Below, piece after piece: positions 11,632 to 22,803 of a DNA stretch of 64,000 nt (the first letter of the stretch is position 1; each line of letters starts with the position of its first letter). The notes beneath the pieces are model-generated. The model ran no database searches. It was not told the DNA's origin and was given only the letters and a program-made list of their open reading frames with translations. This DNA is from Whalleya microplaca (taxonomy: Eukaryota; Ascomycota; Sordariomycetes; Xylariales; Xylariaceae). Position numbers and translations under genes: made by a program. The DNA is taken from positions 124,001 through 188,000 of the forward strand of contig MU385763.1 of assembly GCA_022497155.1 (NCBI GenBank), written 5' to 3'.

Positions 11632-13546
11632 GATCGTAAAGTGTGCGATAGTACAGAATTGTGAACCTGAAAGTCGACCCCAACGGCACAACTAAAGGTC
11701 GTTGGGGAAGGGGTATATAAAGAATATAAAGACGGCGAAAGCTATATGTTGCGCTCCAACGGCTTGATATGTATGTCATCAACAAGGGTAAGCCCTGGCG
11801 GCTTGGCAATGTCTGGGTCGTGGAGATGTTGGCCCTCTAGACTGTTTCATCCTAGCCAGATTCCAGCTTACAATCCTTTAAAAATGGGTTTAATTGGCTC
11901 TTTGTTTCAGGAACCAGAATTTTCAAATGTCAATGAGTTGCTAGTATAGAAAAAATGTTTCTTATTGTCCGCGGTTGTGGGCATTAAAGTTGGAATTCAT
12001 CAACAACAGCACAAGAGCCGGAGATGTCTACTACCTAGGTAAGGCTTGGGCTGCTCGGATCCTTCTCAGGATGGCTGGGTGGCTAGACGCGCCGAAATGA
12101 AGGACAAGGTTCTGTACGGTAAGTGACCTCATCCGACAATAACTGCCTAGGTACTTGGGCAACAGTATACCGACACCCCCAACTATCTGAAGCTACTATA
12201 TAATATAGAGCTTACGCCTTTTGCGTATCACAGAATCTCACACCTTGAAAAAGCAATTCCGCGGAAGGACCGTGGCAGCAAGGGAATACACTAGGTACAC
12301 GTTGAACACCATTATCTTATTGTTCTAAGTCTCTTTTTTCAATTTATTCTCACACCTTGCCTTCCCTTAAGACCTCGGAAGAGCAATCAGACAGTTGTGT
12401 GTACAAACATGGTAGAATCTGGGGTGATAGCCACTAAGACTTCAGCGTTACCGAAATGAATGCCACCAACCTAACCTAGCCTAGTCGAATGCGGGGTAAC
12501 ACTTGTGAGAGTACAGACGGGAGGTACTCGAAACATGCAGCGAAGCTGACGGATTCATGCTTAGGTACTTACTTATTAGACCTACTAGGTCGGTAGTGAA
12601 TCTGGGCAGTATAAATTGGTGCGGGGGAAGAGGAGGGGTAGAGTGCTGAGATGCATATGATTTCTTTAGATATAGCAGGCCAGAACACACACACGCATAC
12701 GTACTTAGGTATATATAGACCCTGGATGATTTAATATTGATAACTCAATCGTAGATTAACTATTCGACCTGAGAGGATCGCTTACTCAGTACGTTTCTTG
12801 CAATGATCTAGCTGTAATATACTTCTAGACGTTGTGCGAGAATATTGCGAAATCTGGGTTATGTATTGTTTGTAAAAGACTTGGGACATTTGACCGGAGC
12901 AAGACTCACTACTGCCAAGAAAACAGCGGCTCCAGTTCAGTCGCTTTGGGGTAAGTCACGAATTCGTATAGGGATTAGCTAATCACACATACAGCATCAA
13001 GACGTATCACATGCCATACACAGTTATGGCGACTGCATAATATAGGCCTATTAAGACTCGTATCAATAATTATGAGGCACGTGGACGTCATAACCATTAT
13101 AATTGCGTTGCATCGAGGGCTACATAAAAGTCTTATAGTAGAAATTCTTACGGCAAGGTCACATTTTAATCCGCTCCTCTGCTGCAGCCGCAGATCAAAC
13201 TTGGCACCTGATAACACCATCCAATATTCGAGCGAGAGATAGGTCCGTTGAAGCTATCGCTACAGCCTGGCCGATTTCGGCTCATCCGCATTCTGTCGTT
13301 GGCATGATTTAGGCATATTTGGGTTATCACCAGGCTGCACACGTTTCAACCCACAAGAGGTTGTCCGAGTCCGCCTCTAATGTTGGCATTTGGGAATGGG
13401 GCTATACTGCATTGTAGTATTCTTATCTACTTGAAACCGAATTTGGAGGTTGTGTAACTCTATAAATACTACGTCTAATCACTCTGGCAGTTGGCTGTCA
13501 TAAACTCAAGAGCTTCTTCTTGCCAAGTCCTCGGTTGCATTACACC
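11632..13546. other. Long divergent intergenic region
   Basis: About 1.9 kb separate the minus-strand permease from the plus-strand membrane protein, so both promoters lie here. A TATA-like stretch (TATATAAAGAATATAAAG) sits near 11,713-11,730, about 90 bp upstream of the permease ATG. Short ATG frames (11,746-11,949; 12,481-12,690; 12,975-13,220) show no recognisable protein features. No RNA gene was recognised. Confidence 0.45.
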
Positions 13547-14838
13547 ATGGAGGACATCGCTCTTTCCTTGGGTTATAGAAAACATATCGCTATTGTAACA
13601 CTTCTGTTGATTTACGTTTTCGGCGCAAACTCTCTGTATGGCTTGCTGTTTCGAAACGGATATTATGAGGCTCTGATCAAAATACGTGATGAGGGACCGC
13701 ACTACCTCCCCGGCTCTTCAAATCCCATCCTCACCCGCTACACATGGATCCGTCCTTTGGATAAGGTCCTGACTTTGGCGACTGTTATGTTTGCTAATGT
13801 TACTGATGGGAATTCCCCAGAATTATCACTCTATTCCTTTCACTTCGCGGGACAATATCTTGCTATACTTCTCGTTCTTGCAATAGAGGGACTAAGAATG
13901 GGTAATAAATCGAACTTATTACGATTGTAAGCATTTACGGAACTCAAGCATAGTGATATTCTAACAGAGCCGCAAGCTTTCCGTTCTGGGGGTGTGCGAT
14001 GCAAATGACTAGTTATGGATGTACAATGCCACTCTACGGCATTCTTCATCTTACAACTTCACCTACTGCTGAAGACACCAGCTTAGGACTCGCGGAGGAT
14101 GTTTCCACCAGCAGTCTGTTGGATTTGTCGGTTTTGCCACAAGCTTCCGTGCTTGGATATATCATACCAGCGATTTTGATGAGCCTTCCATTTTCCTCGA
14201 ATAGTTTGCATCAGTGGTTCGGGGGCTTGTGGCAGGGATCTCCTATTTGGATCGCGATCATGCAGAGACTGCTGGCTATTCGTCTAGCAAAACGGCGCCG
14301 ACTCCATTACGTTCATAATGGCCAGATGATGTCCCACTCGGATTCAACGAAGCAGCTTCCTACCGAAAATCCAGAACTGGCAATTTCTCTTGCTAGGGCC
14401 CATGAAGATTATTCACTTTCTAAGTGCTACTCATTCGCGTTCGCCTTCTGCCTGTTATCCCAGATCGGCCCTCTCATCTTGATCATGGCTGTTGCCTTGT
14501 ATCCTGCAGGATTTTCGAGATCGCTACAGGAGGCCTGGACCATGTATAATGTATTCTTGCCCCCTCCATTCTGGTCAACTGAGCAAATGAAGTCCATGGC
14601 AACGGGAATGCATGACTTCTTCCTATACGACCAATATGTTGGCTCGACGGCCGCCATCATTTGGGCAACTACTCTATATGTTATATCCAGAGAAACGGTC
14701 ATGACAGTGAAAAGTTGGGTACAGCTAGCCTTTAAAATTGCGGGATTAAGCTTATTATCAGGACCTATAGGAGCTGTAGTATGGCTTATGTGGGAAAGAG
14801 ATCAATCTGTCTTATTAGAGACGACATTGCTATATTAA
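13547..14838 (+). CDS. Polytopic membrane protein, AscI-type terpene cyclase / PaxA-LtmS-like family
   Basis: I model this as join(13547..13926,13968..14838), 416 aa. The ATG at 13,547 is the first in frame. The 41-nt intron has a GTAAGC donor and a CTAACAG acceptor and yields LLRLAASFPFWGCAMQMTSY across the junction. About eight membrane segments can be seen, roughly at residues 12-33, 70-84, 96-115, 128-155, 186-202, 281-305, 353-367 and 380-401. The segments FGANSLYGLL, RDEGPHYLPGSSNP, ANVTDG and EGLRMGNKS recall the fungal membrane proteins found in terpenoid and meroterpenoid clusters: the membrane-bound AscI/AscF cyclases of ascofuranone/ascochlorin, and the PaxA/LtmS integral membrane proteins. 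That likeness is from memory of the families. If it is a cyclase, its substrate would be an epoxidised or prenylated terpenoid. No prenyltransferase, polyketide synthase or epoxidase lies nearby, so it is an orphan here. Confidence 0.6.
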
Positions 14839-15814
14839 GATAAGTCGTTCTTCCAATAAGAGTCAGCATAACACTAAGCAAAAGACTTCGATACAATAGA
14901 AATTGATTATAGAAATCCATAGACTAAGAAAATAAAACTTGTTTCTCGAAGTGCAAACTCTCATGTTAAGAATAGAAATTTCGCGCATCTTAAGATTAAC
15001 GGTATGTTGCCCCTTGAAACAACGCTATCTTGCCAATGAGAGTAATGAATCTGTATTATAAGCGCTATTTTAGAGTCACGCCTTAACTTTACGTGTATTC
15101 TCATTGTGGTTTTTGATGTAGTTGCTCAGGAATTACTTATATCATAATGGTATTAACATAGATCGCTATTAAAGCTGGAATATTTGCCTCAGTCCGGGCA
15201 AACATTGACTTAGTCCGTATTAGTGAGGTAGGGAAATTTACTAACTCGAACGCCGAGATCTCTGTTATAAAGTCTGAGTCTCTATAAGATCTACAGATAT
15301 TTTTAGAACCTAAATAGAAGCATTATAATACTGGAGGTTATTGTTATGTATTACCTCTAACAACCTTCCTAATTTTCGTGAACGTGAACAGGGACGTACT
15401 TCCACATGTCAATAGAGCAATGTTCCATCGAGGTGACCTGTGAGACTATCCACGACATTGCATTAGTGCACAACACCCCTGCGAATCGTTGAAATCGATG
15501 CGGCTTTAAGCAGAGCTACGTATATTGCACCAGCATTGATATTATACGGACAGGCCATGTTGCTCTCTGTCCGTGTGTCATCAAGAACTTGTTTAACTAA
15601 CTAGGTTAATAAATCGCCGAGTGATCCCTGTGAATAGCAACAAAATCCGCGCTGTGATTTGTTTCAGATTTACGCTGTTGGGCAGGCGGTGAGGTACGTC
15701 AATTGAAACTACGGGGCATCAGGCACTGAAAGTGGCTGCTATTGAAATATTTAACAATTACCTCTCTTTATTAATGACGACACTAACGCTGACATATCTA
15801 TTAGAGCGTTTATA
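14839..15814. other. Intergenic, promoter side of the SET/MYND gene
   Basis: There is no open frame of note on either strand. This is the 3' flank of the membrane-protein gene and the upstream region of the SET/MYND gene. I see no repeat or RNA gene. Confidence 0.45.
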
Positions 15815-17533
15815 ATGTCAGTTAAGGATCATGTCGAGGTCAAGCAATCTGAAATCGACGGCGCCGGTCGTGGTCTCTTCGCCCGCCAAGACTTCTCTCC
15901 AGGGGCTCTAGTTGCCTCCGTGGATCGTCCGCTGGTGGCCGAGCTCGAGATCAACCATATGCTTGACACATGTGGCTGGTGTTTCCAGCGCGCCGCGGTC
16001 GACCCACTGGAACGGGAACAGGCTGCCTCGATGGGCCTCCCGAGTGCTTTTATAGAGGTCAAGAGCTGCACTGGCTGTCGCCGGGTCGGCTACTGCTCCA
16101 AGACATGCCAAAGCAAGGGCTGGAAACGCGAGCATAAGCACGAGTGCAAAGTCCTAGTAGATCGCCCGGATCTTCCAGTCCATGTGCGTGCGGTGGTCAA
16201 GCTGCTCGGCCGCTTGAAGGCAGCCTCTGCGGGCAGTGAAAAGCAGCAGCTGCTTGAGATCCTGCAGTTCCGGCCGGCTGTCCGAGAGGAAGATCTGGAC
16301 TGCATTCGTAAGCAGAACAAGCAGAAGTTCGACGAGCACAATACGCTTGCGCAGGCAGCATGGAATTATGCAGGGAAGCCTGTCTTTGACGGCGCTAACT
16401 CACAAACTGTGTCCACCGGCCTTCTCTTCAACGTACGTCTCCAACCCTCAAATGGAGGCAAGAGCACTTTCAATGCTAACAACGGTTCTTGGTAGCTCAT
16501 ACACAATACTGTCGAGCTGTCATCTGCGCTCGACAATGTGCGCGTGGGTAGTGGATTCGACCCCTTGATTTGCAGTGCGAATCATTCTTGCGAACCTAAC
16601 GCCGTGCTCATATTCAACCAGCCAAGCGTAGCGCTACGAGCACTAAGGCCTATCAAAAAGGGCGAAGAGATCCTCCTCGCGTATACGGACGTTACATGTC
16701 CTTTCGCCATTCGGCAAGCAAATCTTACGGAGGAGTTTTCTTTCACTTGCCAGTGTCCCAAATGCAAGAGGGGACTCGATATCCCCGAAATCCCCGAAGA
16801 AGCGTTCGCCAAGCGACCGGAAGACCTTCCAGCCGCATACCATACCTTTGCTGATCGCCTTATTCAGGAATCTCAAACAGCACTGCCAAAGTTCCTTCTC
16901 GGACGCGATGGTGCCAATGTGCATGTTAAAAGACTGGTCGCTCTGGAAATGGCCGCATTCGCGGTGTCTCAAACGGACGAGCCGATGGATCATGAGGTGA
17001 GAGACGCACTCCAAAGGTGCATCAACTCAGGCATGTGGAGCTGGACCCGACAGCCCGTACCGCAGCTGTGCCACCACCTGTTCCGCATCTATCTCACGGG
17101 CGGCGAGATCTACAAGGCATTCCGGCTAGGCTGCAAGATCTTCTTCGAGATCGACCCGGCTCTCCACCCGCAGACGTTCTACCCCGACCGGCTGGTCTTC
17201 GCCTGGGTGCTGTCGACGCTCACGAACGTGCTCGCGGGCCCCGTGTACGAGGAGCTCTACAAGGAGCTCGCGCAGAGCGGCCTGGAGCTGCGAGTCATCT
17301 ACTTCGGGTTCCTGTTCTACGTGTACGACAATATCCCGAAGATGCACGGTTGGGAGTCCCCGCTCGGCAAGGTCGTCGATAATACGTACAAGCAGATCAT
17401 GGCCGGGGTGGGCCTCAGCAGGACGGAGATTGAAGGGAAAGTCGAGAGGTTCTGGCCGAACTTGGAGATATATGCACGCAGTGTAGACGTTATCAAATTA
17501 TGCGAGTCGAGCGATGATGACCACTTGTCCTGA
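15815..17533 (+). CDS. SET and MYND domain protein (SMYD-like methyltransferase)
   Basis: I model this as join(15815..16432,16496..17533), 551 aa. The 63-nt intron (GTACGT donor, GCTAAC branch, GGTAG acceptor) joins LLFN to LIHNT in phase 0. The first SET segment (GAGRGLFA, residues 16-23) is split by a MYND zinc finger with ligands C53, C56, C85, C88, C94, C98, H107 and C111. The rest of SET follows: NHSCEPN at 235-241 and GEEILLAYTD at 262-271, with a cysteine-rich post-SET CQCPKC at 291-296. The C-terminal half is helical, as in SMYD proteins. Such enzymes use S-adenosylmethionine to methylate lysines on histones or other proteins; the substrate here is unknown. The 17,040-17,400 stretch is markedly GC-rich at third positions. 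Confidence 0.9.
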
Positions 17534-18135
17534 TATGGGCATTCATGTTCACTGGATTTCGCATTGGAGACAGGTATCAAATTGGCATTTGCCTAGAACA
17601 CTAGAAAAGGAGGTGTTGTGCCCCTGGTAAATAGCATGGTGTTGAATAGGGGCAGTGCAAAGGCAGCAGAGTGTGCACTGCTGAGAATCCACAAAAGGAT
17701 ATCCATTACGCTTGTTACCTAGTTCAAATTTTGAGGCTGTACACAGTAGTTGTGATGTGGCATGTTTGCATACCATCGTTTCAGTTTTTGGGATGGGATG
17801 AAAGAGAAGCGTATGAACAGCTCAGGTGCTTCCCTGAAAGAAATCATATATACCAGTATCTGACCAGACAAGTGTCAACTGAAATTCTATTTAGCTATGC
17901 GACATATTTAAACATCGCCTGCACGTACTTGCGTACACGGATGCAGCTCTAGCTAAAATCAAGTGCTAAACGTCCGTATCAAACGCCCGGGATGCATTAC
18001 TTACCTTGCTCAAATCCCTAAGATCAAATTTCTGATACCGAGGGGTTATTTCCCCTCGTCTCGCCCTAAACCTTTGCAGCGGCAACTAGAACCAAAAAAA
18101 GGGACCGTCGCTGATCTATGTACCGCATTCTGATC
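17534..18135. other. Intergenic, no gene recognised
   Basis: A 93-codon plus frame around 17,671-17,952 begins only with a GTG and shows no domain. The region is flanked by the 3' ends of the SET/MYND gene and, beyond the doubtful frame at 18,136, the minus-strand Mpv17-family gene. Confidence 0.4.
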
Positions 18136-18519
18136 TTAAGAACGACCCAAATGTTGGTCCGCGACATGCTTGAGTACCCAGTCAACCCAGTGTCGCGATA
18201 TGGTGGAGAATTCAGATTGATCATCCTCTAAACGGAAGGTCGGCACCACTGGATCTAGCGGCATGCTGACAGAATCAACCCTATGCTGCGTGTCGACCGG
18301 GATGAAATAATGGGAAAGAACTGGAGTCTTCTGTCCCGGTGGATTGGCCATTATTAGACTTCTCAATGCGATAAAATTTCCTGCATTCATATCGTCGCCG
18401 TAATTGCGTTTGTGTGTTGCTAATTGTACACTTTCATCATCAAGGATTATGTATGCATGTACTGTAAAATCAGGACCCCCCTTTTTCACGCCCGCCCTAA
18501 ACCCCCGGGGGGCCTGCAA
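18136..18519 (-). CDS. Doubtful open frame downstream of the Mpv17-family gene
   Basis: An open minus-strand frame runs through this interval without an ATG at its beginning. The first ATG in frame is at 18,390 and would give only 84 aa (starting MNAGNFIALRSL). A TTTTACAG acceptor-like site lies within its 5' part, so it might be a terminal exon whose upstream exon I cannot find. It might equally be a chance frame in the 3' flank of the neighbouring gene, which ends at 18,536 on the same strand. No domain is recognised. Confidence 0.2.
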   Translation of the reverse strand: MQAPRGFRAGVKKGGPDFTVHAYIILDDESVQLATHKRNYGDDMNAGNFIALRSLIMANPPGQKTPVLSHYFIPVDTQHRVDSVSMPLDPVVPTFRLEDDQSEFSTISRHWVDWVLKHVADQHLGRS

Positions 18520-18535
18520 TTTGGAAACCCAATTC

Positions 18536-19159
18536 TCAGACTCGGGAGGCGACCAGGCTCATGTAGATGCCCCATATCAAACCCACAAAGTTGAGGAAGA
18601 CGATGCGTCGCTCGACGGGCACGCAGCTGAAGCTGATGATCGAAGCGAACGGCCAGATCTTGTACCCCGCGACGATCACCGGGATCGTCTCGGTCCGTAT
18701 GTTATGGCCAATCTGTTCCAGGCCTTGGAATTTCATAATCCCCATCAGGATGAAGAACGCGACGGTGTTCATGATGGCGCCGAGCGTGATGCAGTCGATG
18801 AACCACTTGCTCATCGTGTTGCGCAGGTTGAGCTTCGGCTTGTACGCCTCGCGCGCCTCCTCATTCTCTTCGTCGTCGTTGTCATGATGACGGACATCCT
18901 CGCTCTGCTTCTCGATGTCGTGGACGGGAGGCGGTGGTAGTTTTCGCTCGTAGGCGGGAAAGGTGCGCTCTAGCAATTGCTGCCACATGTAATTTGGGGG
19001 CGCGGTAATGAAGGTGACGGTGACAAATTGGAGAAACTTGACGATGTCAAAAACAAAGGGGCGGCCGTCTCGATAGGCCTCGAGGAATTGCGCAAGAATG
19101 TTAGATGCACTGGAGAGTGCGGTGGCGGCCAGTGTGGCCTTGGTCATCGGTGAAGGCAT
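18536..19159 (-). CDS. Mpv17/PMP22 (PXMP2/4) family membrane protein
   Basis: This intronless gene encodes 207 aa from the ATG at 19,159. The C-terminal part carries the family signature W-P-x-x-x-x-I-S-F-x-x-V-P-x-x-x-R: WPFASIISFSCVPVERR, then FVGLIWGIYMSL. Hydrophobic stretches around residues 40-60, 125-145, 160-175 and 185-205 fit a four-helix protein. An acidic, low-complexity insertion (DIEKQSEDVRHHDNDDEENEE) sits near residues 80-100, in a loop. Family members sit in peroxisomal or inner mitochondrial membranes and are thought to form small-solute channels; which organelle applies here cannot be read. The region just upstream is a TTGGTG-type repeat tract. Confidence 0.85.
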   Translation of the reverse strand: MPSPMTKATLAATALSSASNILAQFLEAYRDGRPFVFDIVKFLQFVTVTFITAPPNYMWQQLLERTFPAYERKLPPPPVHDIEKQSEDVRHHDNDDEENEEAREAYKPKLNLRNTMSKWFIDCITLGAIMNTVAFFILMGIMKFQGLEQIGHNIRTETIPVIVAGYKIWPFASIISFSCVPVERRIVFLNFVGLIWGIYMSLVASRV

Positions 19160-20848
19160 GTTGATGTCAGTGTTGTTATTGGTATTGGTGTTGGTGTTGG
19201 TGTTGGTGTTGGTGTAAGTGTAAGTGTTGGGCTTTGTTCAGTCAGGCCAGCGACTGTAGTTGGAGATAAAAAACGAGGGACAGAGGAGAGATGGAGACGA
19301 AGTCGTAATGTGTCTGGTTCGCATCGAATAATCCGGCTGAATTGAAAGGTACAGTCCACGTACAGGTACACGTACAGGTGTGTTGTTGCGGAGAGAGAGA
19401 GAGGAGAAGAAGAGGCCCTTAGACGGGAAAAGATGTACGTCGTTGTGCTACGTCGCTAACTAAAAGGAACGAGCGGTTTTAAGGAAACCGGGATCGGCTT
19501 GTCGCTATATACAATGGGTAGGACAGGCAGTTATAGGTATAGGCCTTCCGAAACCCTCGGTCTAGGGTGCGACGGATCCGAAAGGGGGCGGTTATCCATG
19601 TGCAATTCCACGGAATAACCCACCTTCAGACGAACCGATCTTGGCTGCTGGCTGCTCAACTACGGATCCGTGCTATAGTAGAGAATTATATAATTTAGAT
19701 AACCCAAGGACAATAAACCCAATTCTATATTTCGCATTATTAAGTTTACTTACATGTATATACATGTTATACCTACATAGTACATACATGTATGTGTAAG
19801 TGTAGATGATGGCCTCTGTATAATCCATACAGTAACTTAGGTAATACTTGTCCTAAGTTACCTAACCTACACCCACTGTAAGGTACCCAAAACCTGCATG
19901 TAATGAATGGCACTAGGGTTAAATCCCAAGATTCGTAAGCTCTTTGTGCTTTGTTTAGAAGCCCCCCAGGCCCCCCACACGACGCTATCCACCGGCACTC
20001 TCATCTCCCCTGGTATGTACATATGTATTCGTAATACGAGTGGGCGATGGGCAGTTGTGCACATGGTGGCCAATGCGTCATCGTGTAGAAGGATGGAACA
20101 TTGAACTTTCCAAAATTGCTTGGTGAAAGCAGCATAAGCAGCAAAGCTGCAGCTCTTATTAGTATTCCACCAGAACGGGTTTTAGTCGAATCCGCATTTT
20201 AAACATCTTACTTGAGTCATTGATTTGAAAGTCTTCAATTATGCGAACATCCTAACAAGTGTTTTTAAGATGATTCATTCTGACTACATAGGTAGGTGTG
20301 TATTGCCTACCTTTATGTCCCAATCTTCCACACCAGCAGCCTGCCCTCCCAAGGGCCGCCTATTACATAGGAGGGTCAACTTTCTGGGCCAACCATGAGA
20401 GGCTTTTCATATGAGACATACATATATTGCTCATCTGAATTCGATTCAATTACCTTAATCGGCCTGGCCGTAGGCCGCAACGCCCTCCAAGTGACAGCTC
20501 CGCTAGGCTGTGCCATCCCAATGGTAGCGCCTAGCGTCAAGTGACTCACGTATGAGCTTATCTAGCGAATCATCTTACACGCTCAACGGCGTGTATGACA
20601 TCGGAACCATGTCGCAATCGATGACTCTTCAAGTCTTGAGACAATAGTCATATGTGCCATCTATAAAGCAGAGACTATTCTTCAGCTTTCTCGAACCGTT
20701 GCTCTATATCCATTATAACCGACACGCTCATCGCAAACGCCTTGTGCGTGACCTATTGCGCCTTTCTCATATTTGTCATACGCTTGCTTTGTTCGGAAAT
20801 TTTCTAATAGCATTACAAATTGGTCTCATTCTTATAAAGCCCCATACC
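19160..20848. other. Intergenic with low-complexity tracts
   Basis: It starts with a TTGGTG-unit repeat (about 19,177-19,213) directly upstream of the Mpv17-family ATG. Next come a CGTACAGGTACA-type short repeat (about 19,350-19,380) and a GA-rich run (about 19,388-19,412). Further on, palindromic ACATGTATATACATGT-like sequence lies near 19,752-19,790. A GTG-initiated extension upstream of 20,849 is open from 20,654 but has no ATG. No RNA gene was recognised. Confidence 0.5.
19177..19213. repeat. TTGGTG hexanucleotide microsatellite
   Basis: About six copies of a TTGGTG unit, slightly imperfect, lie within 60 bp upstream of the minus-strand Mpv17-family start codon. On the coding strand this is a CACCAA pyrimidine/adenine tract in the presumed 5' UTR or core promoter. 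Confidence 0.7.
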
Positions 20849-21763
20849 ATGCCTTTCATATCCCTTCCCAACGACCAACAATTCTGGCGTCGAGCGCCTG
20901 GCCCAAGTCCTACAACTGCCAGACGCAGACCCAGCCCAAACTCAAACAACAGCCACCGGCAACCTCCCAGAAACAGCCGAGCGGCCCAGCCGCGCTTGCA
21001 CTCGCAAGCAAACTACGCCACCCCTCGCCGGCGGAAACCGCACGCCGGATTGCGCCCGAGATGGGTGGGTCTTGACAGCGAAGACGGGAGCCGTCTGGCG
21101 GCCGATCCCACCGTCGTGCTGCCCAGTGACAGCAGCCACAACGCACCACGCCTCGAGCGCGAAGAGGCGTTCCGTGAGCCCAGGAAAGCCCAGCTCCCCG
21201 CTTCGGACGTCGTCAATGACGACGCCGAGCTGTACAGCCTCGGCCTCCTGTACGACAGCGAGCAGGTGCTCGGACCCACCTTCTCCCTGGATGCCATCGA
21301 GCATTCCGAGCCCGTATACTCCGTGCGTCCGGCCAGACGCTCACGGGGAAATCGGCGTCGCGAGACATTGGCGAATCCGGTCTTGAGCTTGGATCTCTCG
21401 TTCGTGTCGCTGGGGGCTGATTTGGAGAGGTTCCTGGACCCTGATGGTTTCGGCGAACTCGAGAGTTCGATCTCGGCACATGGAACTGGTTCCGGAGCGC
21501 GATACGCCGCTGGCGAGCCGCTCACGGTCATCTACGAGCTAATTGAGAGCTCGACGCATTCATCAGACCCGGTCCCCGCGGACCATGAATTCCCTGATTT
21601 GATATCTGATTCGGAGGAGGATGGTTTCGACGATTGGGCGGTGTTGGAGGAGGAGGAGACTTCGGGTACGGATAGTGATGATGATGCCGACATTGACGTG
21701 GAAGCTGTGGACGCAACGTCCGCCACCGGGGAAGCCTGGATCGTGCTGGGTGACGGCTCGTAG
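20849..21763 (+). CDS. Uncharacterised fungal protein with basic N-terminal half and acidic C-terminus
   Basis: The ATG at 20,849 gives 304 aa. The frame stays open upstream to 20,654 but without an ATG; that extension is hydrophobic (LFGNFLIALQIGLIL) and could be an exon if an upstream intron exists. Residues about 15-75 are rich in P, S, R and Q (GPSPTTARRRPSPNSNN) and look disordered. The middle contains ELYSLGLLYDSEQVLGPTFS. The C-terminus is strongly acidic (SDSEEDGFDDWAVLEEEE) and closes with GEAWIVLGDGS. I recognise no domain. Third positions are GC-rich. It reads as a conserved hypothetical protein, probably not an enzyme; I assign no function. Confidence 0.6.
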   Translation: MPFISLPNDQQFWRRAPGPSPTTARRRPSPNSNNSHRQPPRNSRAAQPRLHSQANYATPRRRKPHAGLRPRWVGLDSEDGSRLAADPTVVLPSDSSHNAPRLEREEAFREPRKAQLPASDVVNDDAELYSLGLLYDSEQVLGPTFSLDAIEHSEPVYSVRPARRSRGNRRRETLANPVLSLDLSFVSLGADLERFLDPDGFGELESSISAHGTGSGARYAAGEPLTVIYELIESSTHSSDPVPADHEFPDLISDSEEDGFDDWAVLEEEETSGTDSDDDADIDVEAVDATSATGEAWIVLGDGS

Positions 21764-22803
21764 CAGACCTGCATGTGAGGTTCCTCGAACACCCTCGACC
21801 CTCGACTCTGACCGCAGTCTAGCCTTTCAATCGGCTGGCTGCGCGGGTTGGCCCTCTATGCCTAGCCCAGGCACCCGGTGTGTGGGATGGAGGACGGACG
21901 ATGGAGCGGGTCCGGTGGGAGGAATGAACGAACGGGGGCAGTCGTGTGCTCGTGGTCGGTAGGACCATTTGAGCTCACTGTCCTCGTCGTCGAAGTGTAT
22001 CAATATGTGTACACTTTGTGTGACCGCCCCGCGGGCGTTACTTGGTCCCAGTGTTTCTGTCGGTGTTAGCATTATTCGGCGTATTGGCATGCGTGTTGAT
22101 ACCCCGGCCTGAAGGTCTTAAGCATGATTTACGAGTATTTTAGTCTTATACTTTTATAATCATACTCCTTGAAAACTCAGGCTTTGATTTAGACACGTTG
22201 TGACCACATGGTAGAGTTTGTAATTTTCGTGAATCCCGTTTGCTAAGATTGGTTCAAGCAAGCCAACACAGTCATCGCCTTTGGTGAAACTTAAGGTTAG
22301 ATATCTTCCTTGCATATGGCCCGAGTAGCTATCTTTTATCTACTTGATGACTCTTAAGTGGCACGACCTGTAACCAACGATAATCATCTGAACACATCAC
22401 AGACCTCAAGAAAATCTCCTTAGAATGATAATTAGCGTCTCGGTGACTGCTTTCAGACAGGTTTGCCTCAATGACTCTACAAGGCACCCTCTGTACCATA
22501 TTACTTCACCCAGCAGCTGTTTCTTAAGATGATAAAGGAGGCGATAAATTATATTGCGTTTGCTGTGGTCAATATAACTAGCGAGGTTTTGTGAACGATC
22601 ACAATACTGCAAGCAGTTTCAACAGCATGTCTAGCGTAGACAGCCTCGAGTCACGGTGGCTCAAAGTCCTACAGGCTACCTCGTCTACGTGGTATATGAG
22701 GAATGCCCCTCGATGTAGACATAAGTGCGGCTCGAAGCTCTTGGGCATTCGCAATATTCAGCAGACATCTCGCAACTTGCCCATCATAAACCTTCGGTTC
22801 AAC
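21764..22803. other. Intergenic upstream of the GFA-domain gene
   Basis: No convincing gene is seen. The last part, from an ATG at 22,627, is open and in frame with the GFA-domain CDS, so an N-terminally extended isoform is possible. Otherwise I see nothing in about 21,764-22,590. Confidence 0.45.

Noticed and set aside
17671..17952. 93-codon plus frame
   Set aside because: GTG start only, composition unlike the flanking genes, no domain.
20654..20848. Upstream in-frame extension of the acidic-tail protein
   Set aside because: Begins with GTG and lacks an ATG; the first ATG at 20,849 is used, though an upstream exon cannot be excluded.
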